A stretch of DNA of 64,000 nucleotides, taken from NCBI GenBank assembly GCA_030077755.1, contig JAQJZZ010000010.1:5952001-6016000 (forward strand). The letters run 5' to 3'. Position numbers and translations under genes: made by a program. The notes under the pieces are model-generated. The model was not told where the DNA came from. It saw nothing but the letters and a program-made list of their open reading frames with translations, and made no database searches. Of the stretch, positions 58,629 through 64,000 are shown in pieces (within the stretch, counting starts at the first letter, position 1; each line of letters opens with the position of its first letter). The stretch is from Filosporella fistucella (taxonomy: Eukaryota; Ascomycota; Leotiomycetes; Helotiales).

Positions 58629-59401
58629 ATGACAGATGCACTAGCTTCCGAGTGTCAACGCCTAACACGAAATATCAGGGACAAGAAGCCGGCATTTGAG
58701 TACGTCATGCTTATTTTGGAGATAGACTACCCCAGTACTGACTTATTGAAAGCAATACCGCAGCGCTTGTTACTCTGATTGCTGACAAGGATGGCACCGA
58801 GTTTGTTGTTCACAAGGAGTTTGCCTGTTACCATTCTCCCGTCCTAAAGGCCGCGTTCAACAGTGACTTTATCGAGGGCCAGACTCAACGATATAACCTT
58901 GAAGGAGCAGGCAAAATTACTGTGGCACTTCTGCTTCAGTGGTTTTATAAGGATATGCTTGAGCCTGGCATTATTGAAGGCATGAAGATGGATGACAACC
59001 ATTGGGATCCTGACCAATTCGTGTATCTGTGGGTGCTTGCCGACAAGCTCATTATACCATCCCTCCAAAACAAAGTTGTGAGCATGATCCATACAGCCCG
59101 AATTTTCCCGTCCTCGTGTGCTATATGTTTCATCTATGTCCATACGGCCGCCGACAGCAAGCTTCGTCGCTTTATCGTACACCAATTCATTCGTTGGAGA
59201 AAGTCGAAGAGTCTTTATGAACCAAAGAGGCTTCCTGCCGATATGATTCTCGAAATCGCCAAAGAACTCATGGAGAGAAACGATCAGGATCAGGCCGCAA
59301 AGTGGCGTTGGGATTTCGTACCAAACCGCAAGCTTTATGAGGTTCCCGAGAACCACGAGGAATTTGAGGCACAAGAAGAAGATGTACAAGGACAAAAGTA
59401 G
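58629..59401 (+). CDS. BTB/POZ domain protein, 239 aa
   Basis: The one apparently intact compact member of the BTB family in this window. Exons 58629-58699 and 58753-59401 (720 nt) join in phase 2. The BTB core starts at about residue 26: AALVTLIADKDGTEFVVHKE, FACYHSPVLKAAFNSDFIEG, then LLLQWFYKDML, and the typical FVYLWVLADKLIIPSLQNKV. After it come YVHTAADSKLRRFIVHQFIR and LPADMILEIAKELMERNDQD. No MATH, BACK or Kelch domain is evident. BTB domains dimerise and can bind cullin-3; these fungal stand-alone forms are uncharacterised. The intron position matches those of the dead copies at 35.0 and 61.2 kb. Ends with an acidic Gln-rich tail. Confidence 0.86.
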
Positions 59402-59816
59402 GTAGGCACCCTCAGTTTATTATCACATAAGCTGACTTGGAGTGCAAGAGCTCACAAATAGGTTTACAGATGCGGTTCTCAGACTTTGGGAAGCCCAGAA
59501 CTCTAGGACTTTCCAACTGTTTTGTCAGGGAAAATGAAAGGGTATGGTGGAGATTGAAGATTAAAGGGAAGTGAGCAGCAGAGAGGTGCAGCAGTTACAA
59601 TAGAGCTTTTCAACATGCAATGAGAAAGTAGAATACTGAAGGCCTTGACTCTTTCCATATCTCAACCAAAAAAGTGTCTGCTTCCTGGAAAGTTTGAATT
59701 GCTCAGATTTTCCTGATAGCTTGGGCTTCAGAAACTTTCCTGGCTATCAATTGAGGCGACTATTCGGATAGCACCAATTTGGTGAAGTCATACTATGGCC
59801 TCTTGAATCTTCTCTA
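59402..59816. other. Convergent 3' intergenic region
   Basis: About 415 bp between the BTB gene (+) and the DUF5071-like gene (-). No gene or repeat is seen. Confidence 0.45.
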
Positions 59817-60299
59817 TCAGTCTGCCTGCTTGTAAACCTCCCATCCCATCCCCCTCGAGATTTCCTTCGCAAGCTGATCACCTTCCCAAGCCTGCTCCTC
59901 AACCGTAGGTTTCTCAGCAATTCTTTCGATCTCTCCTTTCAGCTTGACTTTCTGCTCTTCATTCATATCTAGCACAACATGCTTCAGGCAGTTTACAATC
60001 CACTCTGCATCATCACTTCGCATTATCTCCTTCACAGACGCGACGCAGGACTCTCGATGATTATTCAATAATTGCACCACTGCAGAGAAGATAGGCCAAT
60101 TTGGGTCTTGGATCCATTTCAGGAGCTCAGGAATGAGTGGAGTGACGGTGGCTGAGGGGAGAGTGGAGAGGTGGCTGATTGATTTAATGTCGTGTTTGTC
60201 TTTGGGGAGGAGGGTCTTTTGCTCTTGGGTGAGGGTGTCGAGGTACAACAGACCTGTATCTCTGACATAAAATGAGTCTTTCTTAACTTCAAGAGCCAT
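59817..60299 (-). CDS. DUF5071-like domain protein, 160 aa
   Basis: Single-exon frame. I chose Met at 60299 (MALEVKKDSFYVRDTGLLYL), because the 46 residues upstream in the longer frame (to 60437) are Cys/His-rich and look unlike protein. The segment LLPKDKHDIKSISHLSTLPS, followed by LIPELLKWIQDPNWPIFSAV and a C-terminal helix (DDAEWIVNCLKHVVLDMNEE), matches the pattern of DUF5071, a HEAT-like helical domain of unknown function. The DxNWP motif is the most telling feature. No signal peptide or membrane segment. The tail is acidic then GMGWEVYKQAD. Cytosolic; partner unknown. Confidence 0.75.
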   Translation of the reverse strand: MALEVKKDSFYVRDTGLLYLDTLTQEQKTLLPKDKHDIKSISHLSTLPSATVTPLIPELLKWIQDPNWPIFSAVVQLLNNHRESCVASVKEIMRSDDAEWIVNCLKHVVLDMNEEQKVKLKGEIERIAEKPTVEEQAWEGDQLAKEISRGMGWEVYKQAD

Positions 60300-61156
60300 T
60301 ACTGTGGTGTTGGTGATCGTGAAGCAGTGTTGAAGCACCCGCTGGCAGGCTGAAAGATTTGAGCTTACGTAAAGATTCAGCCTCCATGCATGTTGCATGC
60401 TCAACCTGCTCAGCTTGAATCTTGGATTGTGTGTCACGTAAAGACCATCTAAGTTCTATTTCTACCACGCGCATTATATTGACTTAAGGTCAGCAATGAC
60501 ATTTCGACCTATGTTTGATCCTCCCCCCTTTTCCACTCGCTTCGCAACCGCCCACCAAAAATATGTGTCACGTGACTTCTGTGCTCTCTACACTGCATCT
60601 CGCACCAGGATATCTCAACGTCTTCTTCACTGTCGATCTTAGCTGAGGATATTTGAAATACCCTGATTGGAGCTGAAAATCATTTCAGCACTGAGGACGG
60701 ACTCGATTTCTGTCGAGAGAAGGTATTGCGAAATTCAAACATCTTCACGTACGCTTCGAATCAGCGAGAATCTCTCCCTGTGATATGAAGAAATCCTCTT
60801 TCGCCTCCTTTCTGGAATACACAAGACATTGTGCTTTGATTCAAAAGCTATCATGTGACCTTACTCGTGCTAGCTGTGGATTACAATTCGGCTTGGTGAG
60901 GAGGTCTGAAATTGAAACATTTGGTAATTCACTCCATATTATATTTCTTCATAGTCTCAGAAATCCCTTCAGGCTCATGTTCCAACTCAACTACAAGATT
61001 CGATCCAGAACCCATTGCGCCTCTTCGAGTCAACAAATTCTGCCCCTCATCAACGCACGAGCACTTACACACAATACACTGGACAAGCACAGGTATGAAT
61101 CTCTCATAATGAGAGGGAAAAATTGGCAATAGGGTAAAGTTCCGCATTTGCAGAAC
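60300..61156. promoter_or_regulatory. Upstream region of two divergent genes
   Basis: About 860 bp between the DUF5071-like gene (-) and the BTB pseudogene (+). The frame at 60785-61132 has no domain and probably covers leader sequence. A CACGTGAC motif is present at 60571-60578, a possible bHLH-type site. Confidence 0.4.
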
Positions 61157-61975
61157 ATGGCGTCACCTGCTTCGACCCCAGAATCGAGCAACCCAAGTGC
61201 GAATCCTGTCAGGCTTTCACTATTGGTCACACCATCATCACGAGAAGCAGCCAGACGCACCAATAAGTTACGGCTTAAGTGAGTCAGGTAGCAGTTGATT
61301 GTCCAAGACCGTACTGAAGATTGCAGGTATTCTCATCAGCTTGTAACCCACTACGCCGGAGACAACCCGCAGAAGTTCATTGTCCAAAAAGAGTACGCTT
61401 GCCACTATTCATCAGTCCTTGACGCTGCGTTCAATAGAGATTTCATTGAAGGCCAAACTCAAGAGTATCGACTTCAAGATACGTCTATCGATGTTGTGCA
61501 AATGCTAGTGACACGGTTCTACACACAGAGTGTATTTTTCCCGGATTCCGATGGCCAACCTTTCGAAAACCAGCCCCAGGAAACCAAGATAAAGGAGGCA
61601 AATAGGATGAATTGAACTCTGATTAACTCGCGGGTTCTAGGCGGAAAATTGCTCCTACCAAAATTGCAGAACGGAGTGTTAGATGAGCTTGAGAAGCAAA
61701 ACAGATTCATGAACAAGGTGCCGATATACATGTTGAATAAGGTCTACCAAAAGACCGAAACGGGAAGCTCTCTCCGACGTTGGCTCATCGATTTAGTGAG
61801 CTGGACTATGCCGCTCGCAAGGCTTCGTGAAAGCTTCTCCCAGAACCCTGGTAAATTGCCAGCTGAGGCATTAGAAGATATGATACAAATTGTCGCTAGT
61901 AAAATTAGTGACGAAGAAAGACTCAAGTATAGGACAAGGAACAATATGGCCTCCTACAAAGTCCCAGAAACTTGA
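61157..61975 (+). pseudogene. BTB/POZ gene stopped by one in-frame TGA
   Basis: Exons 61157-61278 and 61327-61975 join in phase 2 and total 771 nt (257 codons). The product would start MASPASTPESSNPSANPVRL, then the BTB core YSHQLVTHYAGDNPQKFIVQ, YACHYSSVLDAAFNRDFIEG and VVQMLVTRFYTQSV. A TGA at 61613-61615 interrupts just before VLGGKLLLPKLQNGVLDELE, the position of the WVLADKLLIPxLQN motif in the intact copy. The same frame then continues cleanly to 61975 (LRRWLIDLVSW, LPAEALEDMIQIV). No indel and no good intron removes the TGA. It is either a very recent pseudogene, a truncated protein of about 136 residues, or a case of readthrough or sequencing error. Confidence 0.72.
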
Positions 61976-62489
61976 ATGTAGGAAGGATTACTATTGTCAC
62001 TTAACCTACGAACTGGATTTGGAGGATTATTGCGATTTGGATCATATCCCGGGGACTTTCGACTATGGGGTAGAGTGTAGGAACAGGGCGGAGATGGATT
62101 TGGGATGCAATACTAGCAGATAAGCAGGAAAAATGAGACATTTCAGCATGCACGTAACGTAGCAAAATTATACAAATGACAGTCATCGTAACATCTGCAA
62201 CAGCTTCGAAAAGCTTGTATCTGACTATTGCACATTGATCATATATGGTGGCAGCATTCTGCTAAGAGGGACGACAAGGATTAGGGATAAGAATGGCTGC
62301 GAGAAAACTCCGAATGTAAAAGCATCGGTCAAGACAGAACAATAGCGGAAATAAGGTGTGACGAGTGGAGCGCATTCTAGCCATACATGTTATGGATTAC
62401 TGAACTGCAGACGACGTCAATCATCCAGTATGCATACATGTAGAGTATTTCAATGTCCCCTGACTTTACATTGCTAAGGAATCTATAGT
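61976..62489. other. Convergent 3' intergenic region
   Basis: About 510 bp between the BTB pseudogene (+) and PXR1 (-). Nothing is recognised. Confidence 0.45.
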
Positions 62490-63692
62490 CTACGACTGTG
62501 ATTTGATCATGAAAATCTAGTGATGTTAGCATTTTGATGTCGGGATTGGGCACAAGCTGACATACCTGGTTCAGAGCGGCTGCATCCATACTCGCCATCC
62601 GTTTTTGTGCTATATTTCTAGCCCTTACAGCATGTCTCCCTTGCATCATTGGCGTTGACCGACCACTCGATTCTGTAACAACTGGCGTGCTCTCCTTGGT
62701 GGTTGCTGTTGAGGATGACTCTGACTCCATTGGGGTATCTTTGTGTTTCTCCTTCTTCGATCTTTTTCCCTTCTTCAATTCCTTCTCGCTATCCTCTTCC
62801 CCAGCAGCAGCCTTCTCCCTTCGCTTCCGTTCCTTTTTCTCTTTCTTGTCCTTCTTCCTTTGCTTAGTTGCTAACTCGTCTGGTGAATCTTCTAGGTCGG
62901 ACTTCGGCTTCTTGTCCTTCTTCGATCTCCTGGACGCTTTCTCCTCGACGGCCGGAGCTACCATCTCATTCGACTCGGTATTTGATCTCGACTTCTTCTT
63001 TTTGTCCTTCGATTTCTTGACTTTGATGGCGACAACTTTGGGTTCATCCTCTTCTAGAACCTCTATTTTCCGCTTCTTGGATTTCCTGGGCTTTTCGACA
63101 GGCTCCGGTTCCCCCTCAGATTCCGAAGAGCTCGAATCACTCGACTCACTAGAAGATCCTAATGCAAGCTTTCGTATCCGCTCAGCCTCTGCATCAATCA
63201 ATATTTGAATTTTGTCTCCAATCAAAAATCCTCCAGACACAAATCTTATGCTTCCCCATCGCTTCTCAGTATAAATCGCTCTTCGCAGATCGTCTCGTGA
63301 GCGTTGTTCCTTCTCAATCTCATCCTCTTGCTTTCCATTCAATCTACCAAGGAGATTTGTGAACGCATCGAGGCCCGTACACTCTCCATGTCCAACCCCG
63401 CTTCCAATCTTCGCGCCTAGACCAAGATTGTCATCCTTGATCGAGACTCGGATATGTGATGCATTGGCAGCGGTATGGAATTCAGCATGGGCAGCATCCT
63501 TAACACCAAGATAATCTCCAGGTTGCCAGCCCTGAGATGTCATGATTTTGTGTCCAAAACTCTGGGTATCGTTTGTCCATCTTGTATTATTTGGATCGTG
63601 GGATAATTTTATTTTGCTAGAAACAGAATTAGTACAGGGCATAACAGCTGAAATCTAGTTAAGTCATACTTCTTTGGTGCTGCGAGCCCCAT
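62490..63692 (-). CDS. PXR1: Pxr1/PINX1-type G-patch protein, 366 aa
   Basis: Nucleolar protein involved in pre-rRNA and snoRNA 3'-end maturation, with a telomerase-inhibitor role in yeast and human relatives; it is thought to activate a DEAH helicase through its G-patch. Three exons (63670-63692, 62566-63616, 62490-62516; 1,101 nt). The start MGLAAPKNKIKLSHDPNNTR is the family signature. The G-patch follows at about residues 28-75 (FGHKIMTSQGWQPGDYLG, DDNLGLGAKIGSG), then DAFTNLLGRLNGK. The second half is a Lys/Glu/Ser-rich nucleolar tail with many KKxKK runs. The last exon is tiny (27 nt) and gives the conserved end ALNQIFMIKS, supporting the splice choice. Complete; highest-confidence housekeeping gene with the phosphatase. 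Confidence 0.95.
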
Positions 63693-63957
63693 TTTGGCGA
63701 TGCTAACAAGGAAAAATGAAGGGAATTCGTTATCGCAAAAAGTGTCTCTGGGACGTCAAAAATTTGGTGGAGCAAATCTGGACCGGGTCAGCGAGCTGCG
63801 CTAATTTTATGCTAGACCTAATTCGGCAAGTGGGTTGTCACCTTCAACTCATATAACTTCGTTCTTCACATTATTCGAAATCCTCAATTGTCCTAATTTC
63901 ATGCGTCTTCAGGTCATTTGATAACCCCCAATCAAGTGTCCATCTAAACCTCTCATC

Positions 63958-64000
63958 ATGGCCCCTCACAAATCACGCAAAATTGAATCCGAGGACGAAT
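63958..64000 (+). CDS. Start of a gene running off the window
   Basis: An ATG at 63958 in good context (TCATCATGG) opens a frame reading MAPHKSRKIESEDE up to the last base. It is divergent from PXR1, with about 265 bp between start codons. Fourteen codons are too few to identify it; the charged start fits a nuclear protein. Confidence 0.5.
   Translation, partial: MAPHKSRKIESEDE

Noticed and set aside
62687..63208. Plus-strand 173-codon frame of Phe/Ser/Leu runs
   Set aside because: It is the antisense of the Lys/Glu/Ser-rich tail of PXR1.
1..64000. CRISPR arrays, phage or bacterial operons
   Set aside because: No regularly spaced short repeats with unique spacers, and gene structure (introns, monocistronic genes) is eukaryotic throughout.

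Overview
The window looks like nuclear DNA of a filamentous ascomycete. Most genes are split by short introns (about 45-110 nt) with GTAAGT/GTATGT-type donors. The gene content is fungal: a Pxr1/PINX1-type G-patch protein, a SAC plus 5-phosphatase synaptojanin, a GT90 glycosyltransferase, a seven-helix fungal rhodopsin-domain protein, a hybrid histidine kinase and small secreted cysteine-bearing proteins. A transposon whose reading frames are broken only by TAA/TAG codons points to repeat-induced point mutation (RIP), an Ascomycota process. A Leotiomycete relative is my guess from the style of these genes, not something shown by the sequence. All gene models were spliced by hand; for each multi-exon model the summed exon length is a multiple of three.

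Layout. 0-2.4 kb: a J-domain protein (-) and a small one-helix protein (+), divergent. 3.1-10.7 kb: a cytochrome P450 (-) and a family-2 O-methyltransferase (+) arranged head to head; their shared upstream region is split by a 3,484-bp Tc1/mariner-like element with perfect 61-bp ends (TA included). The element carries a dead transposase and, unusually, a second long dead gene convergent with it. 12.5-13.3 kb: a secreted BYS1/thaumatin-like protein. 15.0-17.7 kb: a hybrid histidine kinase (-). 17.7-21.8 kb: a 4-kb gene-poor stretch. 21.8-25.8 kb: a synaptojanin-like phosphoinositide phosphatase. 26.7-28.1 kb: a rhodopsin-domain membrane protein (-). 29.4-30.0 kb: the decayed receiver domain of another histidine kinase.

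31.7-33.5 kb: a protein with a HeLo/SesA-like N-terminus and an acidic tail. 35-37.6 kb: two dead BTB/POZ genes. 39.5-44.1 kb: an F-box-like protein and two small secreted proteins. 44.9-46.5 kb: the GT90 enzyme. 49.7-50.5 kb: a Ser-rich disordered protein. 55-62 kb: a BTB-rich block holding a large divergent BTB protein (with a 57-bp minisatellite before it, a hairpin straddling its stop codon and 113-bp repeats after it), an intact 239-residue BTB protein, a DUF5071-like protein and a BTB gene stopped by one TGA. 62.5-63.7 kb: the Pxr1 orthologue (-). The last 43 bases begin a further gene.

The P450 and O-methyltransferase are a plausible two-enzyme specialised-metabolism unit. The five BTB loci share a phase-2 intron just before the BTB core (seen directly in three) and appear to be one family under birth-and-death turnover. 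The window as a whole mixes conserved housekeeping genes with accessory islands of repeats, secreted proteins and gene relics.
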